A stretch of 64,000 nt of DNA from NCBI RefSeq assembly GCF_014207565.1, contig NZ_JACHGJ010000009.1, positions 62,001-126,000 of the forward strand, in the 5' to 3' direction. The notes below the pieces were generated by a model. The model was given only the letters and a program-made list of their open reading frames with translations, searched no databases and was not told the DNA's origin. Made by a program: the position numbers and the translations under genes. This document shows positions 1-9,700 of this stretch, piece after piece (position 1 is the first letter of the stretch; every line of letters starts with the position of its first letter). Origin of the DNA: Spirochaeta isovalerica. GTDB taxonomy: Bacteria > Spirochaetota > Spirochaetia > DSM-2461.

Positions 1-181
1 TTCTGATGTTGACCTGACCGCCTGTAATCTGCTTCCACTCCAGAGCCATCTGCTTCAAGGCCAGATCCCAGTCGGACCCGGCGGGAACGACGCTGCCCAG
101 CTTGACCGTCAGCGAGGCAACAGGGCTGACAGCCATAAATATCATTATAAGAATCGAAATGATTCGCTTATGTTTTTTCAT
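1..181 (-). CDS. TRAP transporter substrate-binding protein, DctP/TatP type (partial, N-terminus only)
   Basis: The first 60 residues are visible; the gene runs off the left edge. They show a basic N-terminus, a hydrophobic signal segment ending near 'VSPVAS', then a mature start 'LTVKLGSVVPAGSDWD' that resembles the opening strand of DctP-type (TRAP P-component) periplasmic binding proteins. The ATG (179-181) overlaps the stop of the upstream TatT-like lipoprotein gene as TGATG, so the two are translationally coupled. In Treponema pallidum the neighbours TP0956 (TatT) and TP0957 (TatP) form such a TPR-protein-associated TRAP pair, so I infer the same module. The ligand cannot be told from this fragment, and the Q/M permease genes would lie outside the window. 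Confidence 0.8.
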   Translation of the reverse strand, partial: MKKHKRIISILIMIFMAVSPVASLTVKLGSVVPAGSDWDLALKQMALEWKQITGGQVNIR

Positions 182-1200
182 CAAAAATCCCCTTCATCAA
201 AATTCAGTAAAAAATAATCCGATCGGTGATCGAGAAGCCACCGGGCTTTTTCCTGGAATATTATAGACGCCAGACGCATTTCGGGGAACGCCTCAGGGTC
301 AATTTCCAGCGCTGTTGTCAGAAGTTCTTCAAATTCCGGATAGTTCTGTTCGTTGACAGAAAGAGTGGAAGCCAGGGAGACATAAGGCATAACGCTGCTG
401 TTTCCGTTTATCTCTACAGACCTTTCGAAGTGGTATCGGGCTCTGTCGGCTTGAGAGACAGCATTGGCAGCCTTGTAATACTCCTCCACGAAAAGAGCCG
501 TCGATGAAGGATTCTCCCCTCCGGCTTTGAACATCATCGCTCCCGGCAGGGAACTGTTGATCATTATGAGCAAATCGTGGATTGCTCCGTTATTGAATGT
601 CTCGTCAAGCTCGAGAGCTTTGTAGATCAGAGCGACCGGCTTGTAAACCTGGGGGCCGAGTTCAAAATCCAGCGGGTCTGTGGAAAACTCGCCCATCAGT
701 CCGGATGCGGCCCAGTACATTGCCGGAACATCTTCGACTGTCATGTCCGCCAGAGCCTCGTCCACAAGACCCTGCCTGAGAAGTTCCGAAAACCCCGGAT
801 GACTTAATTCCAGCGACCGGAAGAGATAATCCGCACCTCGCCGGTACATATTTTTGGCGCGGTGCAGCATTCTGTACTGCTCTTCATAATCATCGTCGGA
901 AAGCATTTCCGCTTCAGTCTGTATGAAAACATTGGAATACATGATAAAAGAGCTTCCCGTCGCCAGAAGCAATGCCGGATCTTCGGGATTCTCCCCAGCC
1001 AGCATCTCATACATTTTCAGAATAAACGGCAGAGCGTCCTTTATGAGCTCAGGATCATCATCTCCTGTAAAAAGCTCGCTGCTTCCCTCTCCCGCCATAA
1101 CATCACTTATCATATTGATTCCCGCTTTCTTAATGGAAGCACAGCCGGAAAGCGTAAAAACGAGAATGATTAAAAATAAAAATATGCGATTTTTTTCCAT
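181..1200 (-). CDS. TRAP transporter TatT-component lipoprotein
   Basis: A 339-residue lipoprotein. The chosen start gives MEKNRIFLFL..., a signal peptide ending in the lipobox LSGC; an upstream in-frame start would add only six residues. The mature part is alpha-helical, with TPR-like helix pairs (for example the stretch around 'MYRRGADYLFRSLELSHPG' and 'ALIYKALELDETFNNGAIHD') and a typical TatT tail with repeated 'A...LEIDPEAFPEMRLASII' and 'EKARWLLDHRSDYF'. In T. pallidum TatT forms a trimer that may pass hydrophobic ligands to the TatP binding protein. The downstream gene here is exactly a DctP-like protein, coupled by TGATG, which supports the call. The protein is periplasmic and membrane-anchored. 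Confidence 0.82.
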   Translation of the reverse strand: MEKNRIFLFLIILVFTLSGCASIKKAGINMISDVMAGEGSSELFTGDDDPELIKDALPFILKMYEMLAGENPEDPALLLATGSSFIMYSNVFIQTEAEMLSDDDYEEQYRMLHRAKNMYRRGADYLFRSLELSHPGFSELLRQGLVDEALADMTVEDVPAMYWAASGLMGEFSTDPLDFELGPQVYKPVALIYKALELDETFNNGAIHDLLIMINSSLPGAMMFKAGGENPSSTALFVEEYYKAANAVSQADRARYHFERSVEINGNSSVMPYVSLASTLSVNEQNYPEFEELLTTALEIDPEAFPEMRLASIIFQEKARWLLDHRSDYFLLNFDEGDF

Positions 1201-1272
1201 ACTACTATAATTACACATGGTAAATTACAATTCAAGAATTTCCATTCGCTTAAAAGGTATTATATTAAATAT

Positions 1273-1533
1273 ATGGATAAAGATAGTAATCCGGACCGTC
1301 TGGAGAAAGTGGAAGAACTTCTCAAACGGAAAAAACGGAACGGAAATCAGATATGCTGGATCAAATTCAATCCCGATGCGGAAATGAGTTATGACATTTC
1401 AGACGCGGAAGAAGATATAAAATGGATGCTTTACGAGATCAAACGTCTGCAGAACGAAAACCGGGAGCTCAAGGAATTCGCTGAAACATTGCGGGACCAG
1501 ATGACAGAAGAGCTGAACCGCAACCGGAAATAG
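1273..1533 (+). CDS. small coiled-coil protein of unknown function
   Basis: 86 residues, highly charged and without cysteine clusters or a membrane segment. The second half (about residues 45-84) reads as a coiled coil with heptad-like spacing of leucine and isoleucine (IKWMLYEIKRLQNENRELKE...). It is transcribed divergently from the TatT gene, and 72 bp separate the starts. No clear Shine-Dalgarno sequence sits at the usual distance before the ATG (AAAAGG is about 15 nt away), so the start is tentative. I do not recognise a family. It could be a cell-division or septum-associated ZapB-like small coiled coil, but nothing in the sequence proves that. Confidence 0.55.
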   Translation: MDKDSNPDRLEKVEELLKRKKRNGNQICWIKFNPDAEMSYDISDAEEDIKWMLYEIKRLQNENRELKEFAETLRDQMTEELNRNRK

Positions 1534-1549
1534 CTGCGGTCCCTTAAAA

Positions 1550-3112
1550 TCATTTCATGGGAAAACGACCGTAAATGCGGGAGAGCCGGAGATTTTTCTC
1601 TTTCAGCTCCTCACTGAGGTCTTCTTTTTTATAACGCCACTGCCAGTTGCCTCCGAGAGTAGAGGGAATATTCATCCTGGCCCCGTCGTCGAGGCCGAGA
1701 AAATCCTGCATGGGAATTATGCAGTATGCCGCGACTGACGCCATGGCCATACGGATGAATTCCTGAACAAGGTTATCCCCTTCGTATCCCGTATATTCCC
1801 TGATAAAAGCTCTCTCTTCATCTTTGCTGTTATCAAGCCAACCCTGCATGGTTGAGTTATCGTGGGTTCCCGTGTAGACAACAGCATTGGCAATGTAATT
1901 GTGGGGAAGAAAGATGTTCTCTGGATCGAGTCCGGCTTCTCCCTCGGCATAATCGAATGCGAACTGAAGGATGCGCATTCCCGGAAATCCGAATTCATCC
2001 CGGAGAGCATTGACCTCTTCGGTAATGACGCCGAGATCTTCCGCCAGAATGGGAAGGGTTCCCAGAACTTTCCTGATCTCTCTGAAAAGCTTCTGTCCCG
2101 GAGCTTTCACCCATTTTCCGTCAACTGCCGTCTCGTTGCCCGCCGGAACCTGCCAGAAAGCTTCAAACCCTCTGAAATGATCAACACGTATGGTATCGAC
2201 AAGCTTGAGCGTGCCTTTGATCCTTTCTATCCACCATCGGAATTTATTTTTTTCCATAGCTTTCCAGTCGTAAAGCGGATTGCCCCACAACTGTCCGGTT
2301 TCACTGAAATAATCCGGCGGTACACCGGCAACAGATGAAGGAGAGCCGTCTTTATTCAGCAGAAAGAGTTCCCGGTTCGACCAGACGTCGGCACTGTCCG
2401 CGGCAACGAATATAGGGATGTCCCCGATAATTTCGATTCCTCTGCTGTTGGCGTATTTTTTGACCTTGAGCCATTGCCGGAAAAAGAAAAACTGGAGGAC
2501 TTTGTGGGTTTCCACTTCGGCTTTCAAATCGGCGCTCCACTTTTTCACAGCACGGGGTTCTCTGAGGGCAATATCACGGTCCCAGTAATTACTCCACATG
2601 GCGCCATGAATGCCTTCTGCCTGAGCTTTGCTGTCGAAATGCTCCTTAACCGCCATGAATAAAGCGAAATCTTCGAGCCAGTGCGCTTCTTCCCGGCAGA
2701 AACGATCGAAATCTCCGGTTTTCCCGCTTTTAGAAAATTTCTTCGCCGCTTTATCGAGAATCGATTTTTTCCAGGGGATAATGGTTCCGAAATCAATAGA
2801 ACCGGCATCAAATTCCGGCTCATCCTTTAATTCATCCTCAGAGAGAAGGCCCTCCCCGATAAGAATTTGAAGGCTTATCAGCATAGGGTTTCCCGCATGG
2901 GTGGAAAATGAAGCGTATGGCGAATCGCCATAACCCGTTGGTCCGAGAGGGAGCACCTGCCAGAGAGTCTGGCCGGATTCTTCCAGAAAATCTATAAATT
3001 GAAAAGCTTCCCGCCCCAGTTCTCCAATTCCATGTTTTCCCGGAAAAGATGTCGGGTGCAGGAGAATCCCGCTTTTTCTTTCCAGTATGTGATTATTGCT
3101 TATCTTATTCAT
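1550..3112 (-). CDS. malQ: 4-alpha-glucanotransferase (amylomaltase, GH77)
   Basis: About 520 residues, the normal length of a bacterial GH77 enzyme. It transfers alpha-1,4-glucan chains between maltodextrins in the cytoplasm. GH77 motifs are visible in order: the N-terminal 'GILLHPTSFPGKHGIGELG', 'WQVLPLGPTGYGDSPYAS', the nucleophile region 'IRVDHFRGF', the acid/base region 'ILAEDLGVIT' and the third carboxylate in 'YTGTHDNSTMQGWL'. The start was set at MNKISNN, where ATAGGGGA immediately precedes the ATG, rather than 15 residues upstream. The gene stands alone here; no other maltose genes are adjacent. The enzyme fits glycogen or maltodextrin use by a saccharolytic organism. Confidence 0.95.
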   Translation of the reverse strand: MNKISNNHILERKSGILLHPTSFPGKHGIGELGREAFQFIDFLEESGQTLWQVLPLGPTGYGDSPYASFSTHAGNPMLISLQILIGEGLLSEDELKDEPEFDAGSIDFGTIIPWKKSILDKAAKKFSKSGKTGDFDRFCREEAHWLEDFALFMAVKEHFDSKAQAEGIHGAMWSNYWDRDIALREPRAVKKWSADLKAEVETHKVLQFFFFRQWLKVKKYANSRGIEIIGDIPIFVAADSADVWSNRELFLLNKDGSPSSVAGVPPDYFSETGQLWGNPLYDWKAMEKNKFRWWIERIKGTLKLVDTIRVDHFRGFEAFWQVPAGNETAVDGKWVKAPGQKLFREIRKVLGTLPILAEDLGVITEEVNALRDEFGFPGMRILQFAFDYAEGEAGLDPENIFLPHNYIANAVVYTGTHDNSTMQGWLDNSKDEERAFIREYTGYEGDNLVQEFIRMAMASVAAYCIIPMQDFLGLDDGARMNIPSTLGGNWQWRYKKEDLSEELKEKNLRLSRIYGRFPMK

Positions 3113-3313
3113 TCCCCTATAATATACCGGTTTTTTACTCAGTGCAATCGTTTGCACTGAAATAATACAAGCTCTCTCCTGTTCAAATGATTTCCGTTCA
3201 TTTATTGGTTAATTCCGCTTTTCTGACTGCTTATCTGATCAGGACATTCTGACAGCAAAAACAGCAAAGCCGATGGCACACCGGAGAAGAGGCAGAAAGG
3301 ACAAGTCCGGAAG

Positions 3314-3340
3314 GGAAGCATGATATGCGATCATGCTTCC
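3314..3340. repeat. 11-bp perfect stem-loop between ychJ-like gene and malQ
   Basis: GGAAGCATGAT (3314-3324) is followed by a 5-nt loop and its exact reverse complement (3330-3340). It lies just downstream of the stop of the minus-strand SEC-C gene, so it could end or stabilise that transcript. There is no T-run on either side, so it is not a standard intrinsic terminator. Confidence 0.5.
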
Positions 3341-3362
3341 TCTATCGGGTCTTATAGGACGG

Positions 3363-3845
3363 TCAGGCGCCGCAGCACTTTTTGTATTTCTTCCCGCTTC
3401 CACAGGGACAGGGATCGTTACGGCCGATTTTGGCTTCGTTAACGATCGGTTCATTCACCATTTTGGAATCATGGAAATACCACTTGCCTCTTTTTTTAAC
3501 GAATTCGGCTCTTTCGTGATGATTGAATTTCGTTCCGTTCTGCTTATACTCGGCAATAAACTCCACAGTTCCGGCATTGTCGCTTTCTCCGCCTCGAACC
3601 GTCTCCTTTATATCAAGTCCGTACCACTTTGACTGTTTAGACCACTCTTCAACGGATTCGCGGGAAATATCATCACGGGTTTCCTTATCATGGGTTTCTA
3701 TAATAAAATCGACTTCTTTTTCAACATACGCCGTGTATCGGGCTCTCATGAGAGCTTCTGCTGTCGGAGCCGCCGCACCGCCTTTTATATAAAGGGAACA
3801 GCACTGTTTGTATTCTTTACCGCTTCCGCAGGGACATTTGGCCAT
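3363..3845 (-). CDS. ychJ: YchJ-like SEC-C motif protein (UPF0225)
   Basis: 160 residues with a SEC-C zinc-binding motif at both ends: [13 protein letters not shown] at residues 4-16 and [15 protein letters not shown] near the C-terminus. Between them is the NTF2-like YchJ core ([19 protein letters not shown], then [10 protein letters not shown]...[18 protein letters not shown]). This two-SEC-C layout and length match the UPF0225/YchJ family, whose biochemical role is not established; the SEC-C fold binds zinc in SecA tails. A Shine-Dalgarno GGAG lies about 7 nt before the ATG. The gene is on the same strand as the srkA-like gene upstream but about 50 bp away. Confidence 0.88.
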   Translation of the reverse strand: MAKCPCGSGKEYKQCCSLYIKGGAAAPTAEALMRARYTAYVEKEVDFIIETHDKETRDDISRESVEEWSKQSKWYGLDIKETVRGGESDNAGTVEFIAEYKQNGTKFNHHERAEFVKKRGKWYFHDSKMVNEPIVNEAKIGRNDPCPCGSGKKYKKCCGA

Positions 3846-3894
3846 TTTCTTTCTCCATAATATTTAATCTCCTTTTTTTAAATCAGAACCGCTA

Positions 3895-4881
3895 TTAATT
3901 CAAGCCCCGATAAGACTTCAGGGCGTCTAAAATCTCATGGCACTGAACTTCTAGATCGTTAATTTCATTCCGCCAGTAGATATCGGTGCCCCAGTCGGGG
4001 TTGTTTCTTACGAAATGATGTTCCCCCACCTGAAGACTGCACCACTCTATGTAATAAATAATTCTCATGGCTCTCAAAGGCTCAATGAGCTTTAGCGAGC
4101 GGTAATCGAAATCGCGAAAGGTCTCATATCCCTCAAGCAGTAGATTCATTTCCCTGCGGGACTGTTCGAGCCTTCCGGGAAGAAGCATCCACAGATCCTG
4201 AACAGGAACCGCTGTTCCCATATCATCGAAATCAATGATCATCAAACCCTCTCCGGGACGATGGATGATATTTCCCCTGTGACAGTCTCCATGAACCCGA
4301 ATCGTTTCAAAATCGGCAAACAGAGGCTTAATGGTTTTTATGATTTTGCGGCAGACCGCTTCAAAGGGTTTCCTGTTCGCTTCGTTTATCAATCCTCCGA
4401 AAAGGAGATTCTCCACAAATTTCTCTGTAGAGTTTTCCGGGTCGAGTTTCATCCGGTATTCGCTGTTGAAACGGGCGCCAGCCCTGTGTATCCGCCCGAT
4501 CAGCTCACCCGCGCGAATCCACTCATCATCGCTGTTTATCTCCAGCATGGGACCGGACTTTTTGGGGAATAGAGCAAAGGCATATTCATCCCAGAGCGCC
4601 ACAGTGGAATCGTTATTGAGCTCAACAGGTGCCACTACAGGTATTTCATCTTCCAGGCAATCGAAGATAAAGTCGTGCTCGTCGTATATGGCATCGAGAG
4701 TCCATCGGCCGGGACGGTAGTATTTCACGATCATTTTTACTCCGTCTTCCCTCTCCACTTCATAAACGCGGTTTATGTAACTGGTCAGAGGATTGGTATG
4801 CCCGGTGTATCGGTCTCCTGTAAAATTTTCCACTCCGTCGATAAGCAGATGGGGAGTCAGTCCGGAAAATCCGCTATTCAT
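3895..4881 (-). CDS. srkA: SrkA/YihE-like serine/threonine protein kinase (APH-fold)
   Basis: About 328 residues of the aminoglycoside-phosphotransferase/choline-kinase fold. The nucleotide-binding N-lobe contains 'INRVYEVEREDGVKMIVKYYRPGRW'. The catalytic loop is 'RVHGDCHRGNIIHR' and the metal-binding motif is 'IDFDDMG'. 'YRPGRW' and 'FPKKSGPMLEI' are typical of E. coli SrkA, a stress-response Ser/Thr kinase. The start is the ATG at 4879-4881, which overlaps the stop of recD in an ATGA; the ORF can extend 28 residues further upstream, but that would lie inside recD. Coupling to recBCD suggests co-expression with DNA repair. The functional link is inferred. Confidence 0.88.
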   Translation of the reverse strand: MNSGFSGLTPHLLIDGVENFTGDRYTGHTNPLTSYINRVYEVEREDGVKMIVKYYRPGRWTLDAIYDEHDFIFDCLEDEIPVVAPVELNNDSTVALWDEYAFALFPKKSGPMLEINSDDEWIRAGELIGRIHRAGARFNSEYRMKLDPENSTEKFVENLLFGGLINEANRKPFEAVCRKIIKTIKPLFADFETIRVHGDCHRGNIIHRPGEGLMIIDFDDMGTAVPVQDLWMLLPGRLEQSRREMNLLLEGYETFRDFDYRSLKLIEPLRAMRIIYYIEWCSLQVGEHHFVRNNPDWGTDIYWRNEINDLEVQCHEILDALKSYRGLN

Positions 4882-6749
4882 AATTCTCCTCCCAGATACT
4901 CGCGGATACCCGATTGACGGACGACCCGCCTGGACAGAGCTTTTTCCAGAATGTCGCGCGTGCAAAAAAGTGATAGTTTATCTTTTGCCCGGGTTATGCC
5001 CGTATAGACGATTTCCCGGGTTAAGAGACGGTCAGATCCTTCGGGGATAAGAAACAGAACCTGATCGAATTCAGAACCCTGGCTTTTGTGTACGGTTTGG
5101 CAATAGGCGGTTTCCCGGGAGCCCAGTTTACCTGCCGGTATGCGCCGGAAAGAATCGGGACCGTCCCGGAAAACGGCGAAATACTCATTCTTATCTCTCA
5201 TGATGACACCCCGGTCTCCATTGAAGAGATTCTGGCTGTAGTCATTACTGGTTATCATAATCGGCTGGCCGTGATAAAGGTTGCTATCCCGGCCTTTCAA
5301 CTGGTTCGTTATGGCCCGGTTCAGGCTTTCCACTCCATACATCCCCTTGCGCGTCGGAATCAGAACGGCTGTTTTTTCAAATACCTGAAAGAGCTCTTCC
5401 GGCTTTGCACCGGAGGAGAAACCTTTCTCAGGGATGCCGTACGATTTAATTATCCTGTCTACCAAATGATTCTTTGGAGGCAGTTCATCAATAGCCAGGA
5501 CATTGTCAAAATTCCTGAAGGCTTTAAAGACACGGTCCGTATCACCGTCAATGACCGCACCCGCCGCTTCGAGTATTCCCGACCCCGAACGCCAGGATTT
5601 TGTTAGGAAAAGAACATTCTCATGCAATTTATGTCGCGGGTTTTCAGCACCGGATACAAAATCACCGAACACCGCTCCCGCATCGACTGAAGGAAGCTGA
5701 TCCCTGTCTCCCACAAGAAGAAGAGTGGTATCCGGCCCGAGCGCCTCAAACAGCAGGGACATCATTCTGGCGTCAACCATGGAGGCTTCATCGAGAATGA
5801 CCAACTCAGCGGGAAGCGGTCTGTCCCGATTAAAGGCGGCCTGCCCCGTTCCCCTGTTTATCTGGAGCAATTTATGAAGCGTAGAAGCTTTGCGGGGGAG
5901 CATTTCATCAATGTCCTCCATAGGATCGGCTATAAGCAGCCCCCGCATACTCTCTATCATTCTGTTTGCAGCCCTTCCTGTCGGCGCGGCCAGGAGAATT
6001 CTGGAGGGAGAAATATCTTCGCTTTCCCGGGTCAGAATAAAGAGATTGCGCAATAGAGTCGTTACGGCTGTTGTCTTCCCTGTACCGGGACCGCCGCTCA
6101 AAATAACAAGCCGGCGGTGGAGAACTTTCCCAAGCAGTTCCTTCTCCTTTTCCGTAAAATGATAATCACGGTCATGAAAGCCCGGTCCAGCCACTCCCTC
6201 TTGCTCCGAAGAGAGTCTTCCAAGATGACTGATCAGAGTCCGCTCCATTTTATAATAATTTCTGATGTAGACGATTTTTCGTTCCGGCAGATAGATAAAA
6301 GGGGTTGCTGCCTCGACAGATCCGAAACAGGAAGGGAACATCCCCGGGACTTCTGTCCAGGTTCCGGTCAGATCCTCGCGGATCTCTTTCAATTTATTTT
6401 CCAGATTTACATAATCAGTTTCGCTTCCGGCGAAGGAATCCCTGTCGGGAAGGCACCATTTTTCCAGATCTTCCGAAATACAGTTAAGGTCAGTTCTGAG
6501 ATGACCGGCCCCGGCCTGGAACAGGATATGAACAATAAACCATCTGAGAAGTTCCCGATCTCCCCGCGTCTCCTTTCCCGCCAGTTGTTCTGCGTAATAA
6601 ATATGATGCCAGGGAATGGATAAGCTTCGCGCCAGGTTCTGAAATTCAGAATCGTAAGAACCGCTGATTTTTTCTTTGAGTTTGGCAAATTCGAATTTTT
6701 CATTGTTTTTCAAGCAGCTCGATACTGCCGGTCCCGGGGTGTAATTCAC
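4878..6749 (-). CDS. recD: exodeoxyribonuclease V alpha subunit, RecD helicase
   Basis: 623 residues, close to E. coli RecD (608). It is the 5'-3' helicase motor of the RecBCD complex acting on double-strand breaks. The Walker A motif is GGPGTGKTT at residues 219-227. Downstream come motif II 'VILDEASMVDARMM', motif III 'LVGDRDQLPSVDAGAVFGD', and the C-terminal motifs 'TVHKSQGSEFDQVLFLIP' and 'VYTGITRAKDKLSLF' typical of SF1B helicases. The start is GTG (6747-6749), overlapping the recB stop as GTGA. Its own stop overlaps the start of the srkA-like gene as ATGA. The N-terminal domain is weakly conserved, as usual for RecD. Confidence 0.96.
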   Translation of the reverse strand: MNYTPGPAVSSCLKNNEKFEFAKLKEKISGSYDSEFQNLARSLSIPWHHIYYAEQLAGKETRGDRELLRWFIVHILFQAGAGHLRTDLNCISEDLEKWCLPDRDSFAGSETDYVNLENKLKEIREDLTGTWTEVPGMFPSCFGSVEAATPFIYLPERKIVYIRNYYKMERTLISHLGRLSSEQEGVAGPGFHDRDYHFTEKEKELLGKVLHRRLVILSGGPGTGKTTAVTTLLRNLFILTRESEDISPSRILLAAPTGRAANRMIESMRGLLIADPMEDIDEMLPRKASTLHKLLQINRGTGQAAFNRDRPLPAELVILDEASMVDARMMSLLFEALGPDTTLLLVGDRDQLPSVDAGAVFGDFVSGAENPRHKLHENVLFLTKSWRSGSGILEAAGAVIDGDTDRVFKAFRNFDNVLAIDELPPKNHLVDRIIKSYGIPEKGFSSGAKPEELFQVFEKTAVLIPTRKGMYGVESLNRAITNQLKGRDSNLYHGQPIMITSNDYSQNLFNGDRGVIMRDKNEYFAVFRDGPDSFRRIPAGKLGSRETAYCQTVHKSQGSEFDQVLFLIPEGSDRLLTREIVYTGITRAKDKLSLFCTRDILEKALSRRVVRQSGIREYLGGEL

Positions 6750-9700
6750 AGAACAGCCTCCAAAGGTGTAAATTGCGAAGCGAATGAGAGCATTTCCCCT
6801 TCAGCGGGTCTGTAAAAATGGATTCCCCTGTCTGAATCAGCTTCTCCGTTCATACCGCGGACAAAAAAGTAATAACAACCGCCGAAGTGTTCTTCGTAAT
6901 CGAAAATGTCTCCTTCAAGGGACTTGAGATAACGGTAGAGAGCCGTGATATATATGAGAGACTGCAGCTTGTAATGGTGGTCGTCCATCATTTCCGCCAG
7001 GATATCCGGGCTGTAGTCATCGTAAGTATCTCCCTTCGGAGAAGAGGTCGTTTTCCAGTCGGCAATATAATATTTTCCTTCGTAGATAAAAATCAGGTCG
7101 ATAAAACCCTTTAAAAGTCCATCTTCCACCTCTCCGGCATAAGCGGAGTCAACCATAAGCCGGCTGCATTCATTCACCGTCATATGGAATTCCATTTCAT
7201 GAAGACGTTCCTCCCCTTTGAGAACAGAAAGAGAAGGACAGCCATGGGGCAGCCCGTTCCGCAGAGTCCTGTATACGAGCTTCTTTAAGGGAAGAGAAGA
7301 CCGGGCATACCATTTGTTATCAAAAAAACGGACTGACAGATCCCGCAGAAGGCGATCCGCCTCCTCATTTTTCAGAAAATCCTCAAGGGTTGATTCGTGG
7401 GCCAGAGAATAATCCATCTCTTCGAATATTCGATGGACCAGTTCCCCGAAAACAGCTCCCCGGGTCAAAAGAACCTCATCGACCTTTTCATCGCGGTTCG
7501 CAACAGCAACATCATCACGGTCCGCATCATTATGCCGGGCTGGTGCAGGCTCCCGGCCTCTTTCAGCCTCTCTGAGAATTGAGGAATAACTGGAAATACG
7601 GATATACCTGTCATCATATCCGGCTTCCGCCTTCAGAGGTTTGAAAACGGGAGTGACATCTTCATTATCTTCTCTGTAGAGACAATCCTGCCGGGAGGAG
7701 TGATTCAGGAATTCTCTTTCCAGTACAGAATCCAGAAAGTAAATCTCCCTGTGTTTTCCGATGAAACCGCAAAGGGCTCCATCAATTGTCTCAGCCAGGA
7801 TTTTTATATCGGATTTCTTTTTTTTAGAATTCTTTTTGTACAAAAGCCCACTGTGCAGAGGATGGGAAAAACTGAGGAGATCGGAAAAATCCCCGGCTAT
7901 CCTCTCGATATCTTCAGCGGCAAAAGAGCTGTAAAGCGATGTTAGATAAGATAAACCGCCATTTTTAAAAAATGGCATGTAGAGCCGGGAGGACGCTCTT
8001 GTGAGTGCAACATAATAGAGTCTTTTTCTCTCTTCCCAGCTGTCCATTAAATGATATTTTTCATTCTTTTTAGTTTTCAGAAAGTCATAGTGCCGCTTTT
8101 CTGATTCGACATAATCATAAAATATCTCCCGTCCGGAATTTCCCCCGGATTTCAAAGCTCCGGCGAAAAATACGATTGGGAATTCCAATCCTTTACTGGC
8201 ATGCATTGTCATAATCTGAACAGCTTCCGAATCTTTATCCAGCCGTATGAGATCTTCATCATTCCGGGACGGTTCACAGATCTTCCCCAGAAGCAGGGCG
8301 TAAAGTTTTTCCGCATCGAGATGGGAACGGAGCTGTTCACCATGAAGGAATTCGATAAGCTGACGGAAATTGCTGTAAGACCGTTCGCCATTCTGAAAAG
8401 CCAGCAATCTCTCCTCCAGTTCACAATTCCTGAAAAAATCACGGGAGGCTTCAATAATTTTTCCCCGGTCAACCATTTCCCTCCACTGAAGGAGAAGCCC
8501 CGTTAGATAATCAAATTCGCCCTTTGCCTCTCCCTCCACAACCTGTCCGGGAGTCCGGTCGTAAAACCGGGACATAAGCAGTTGTTTGACTGTCGAGTTA
8601 TCCATCCTGATAAGAGCTTTGAGAAATAAGAGCAGATCGGCGGCTTCCCCGGTATCGAATATCCGCTCTCTGGAATTGATTATGGAGGGAATGGAATAAG
8701 AAGAGAGGTATGACTGCAATACCCGGCAGTCCTTGTTACTCTCCGCCAGAATCGCGATATCACCGGGCTTAATCCTTCTATCCCCTATTTTCGTTCCTGC
8801 CAATAGAACATAGCTCTTGTAGGATATGAGCTGAAACCAGGTATTTTTCCCTTTGGCTATATCGCTGATGCCCTCTTCATTCTCTTCGCTTTCGATGCGG
8901 ATGAACTGAAAAGCAGCCTCCCCGTCTTCAACCTTCGGTGCGGCCGGCTTCCCGGCTTCGACGGGAGCAAATGACGTAGGCGATGTGTGGCCGCAGTGCA
9001 GGGCGGGATCAAGAACCGATGAAAAAAACCGGTTAACCCCTTCGACCAGAGGAGATATGGAGCGGAAATTTTTTCCCAGCGTGTAGCGCCCATCGACAGC
9101 ACCGCCCCTGCAAGCCTGATAATACACTTCAAGATCCGCTCCTCTGAAGCGGTAAATTGATTGTTTGGGGTCGCCGACGAGAAAAAAATTATGATTGTCG
9201 TCACATCCGAATATTTTCTGGAAAATATCCCACTGTCGTTGATCCGTATCCTGAAATTCGTCTATAAGAACGGTTCGGTACCGCTTTCGGATCTCTCTTA
9301 CCAGTTCCGGACGGTATTGGTCCCCTGAACTGCAAAGCCCCTGATGGAGCCTTCCTATCAGGTCATTGAAATCCAGTTTTCCGGTAATCGCCTTCTTTCT
9401 TTTCAGTTTATTATTAATGCTGTCGTAAGCTTCTATGATAAAAGCGGCTTTCATCGCTCTTCTGTAGAGATCAGCTCCGGGATTGTCTTTATCAAAAAGA
9501 TATAAATCGAGAAAATCTTCAGCCGCCTGAACAAAAGGATCGGGAGGAATAGATTCCGGATTGTTCTTTTCCCCGAGATTTTCAGGCAGAAAACGCATAA
9601 ACTGATTGAGAATGGTTTCATTCTGAGAAATAAAAACGCTCAAAGAGATGAGATCCGTTTCTACAGGAATCTTCTGAAGCTTAAGAACGGCATTTTCCAG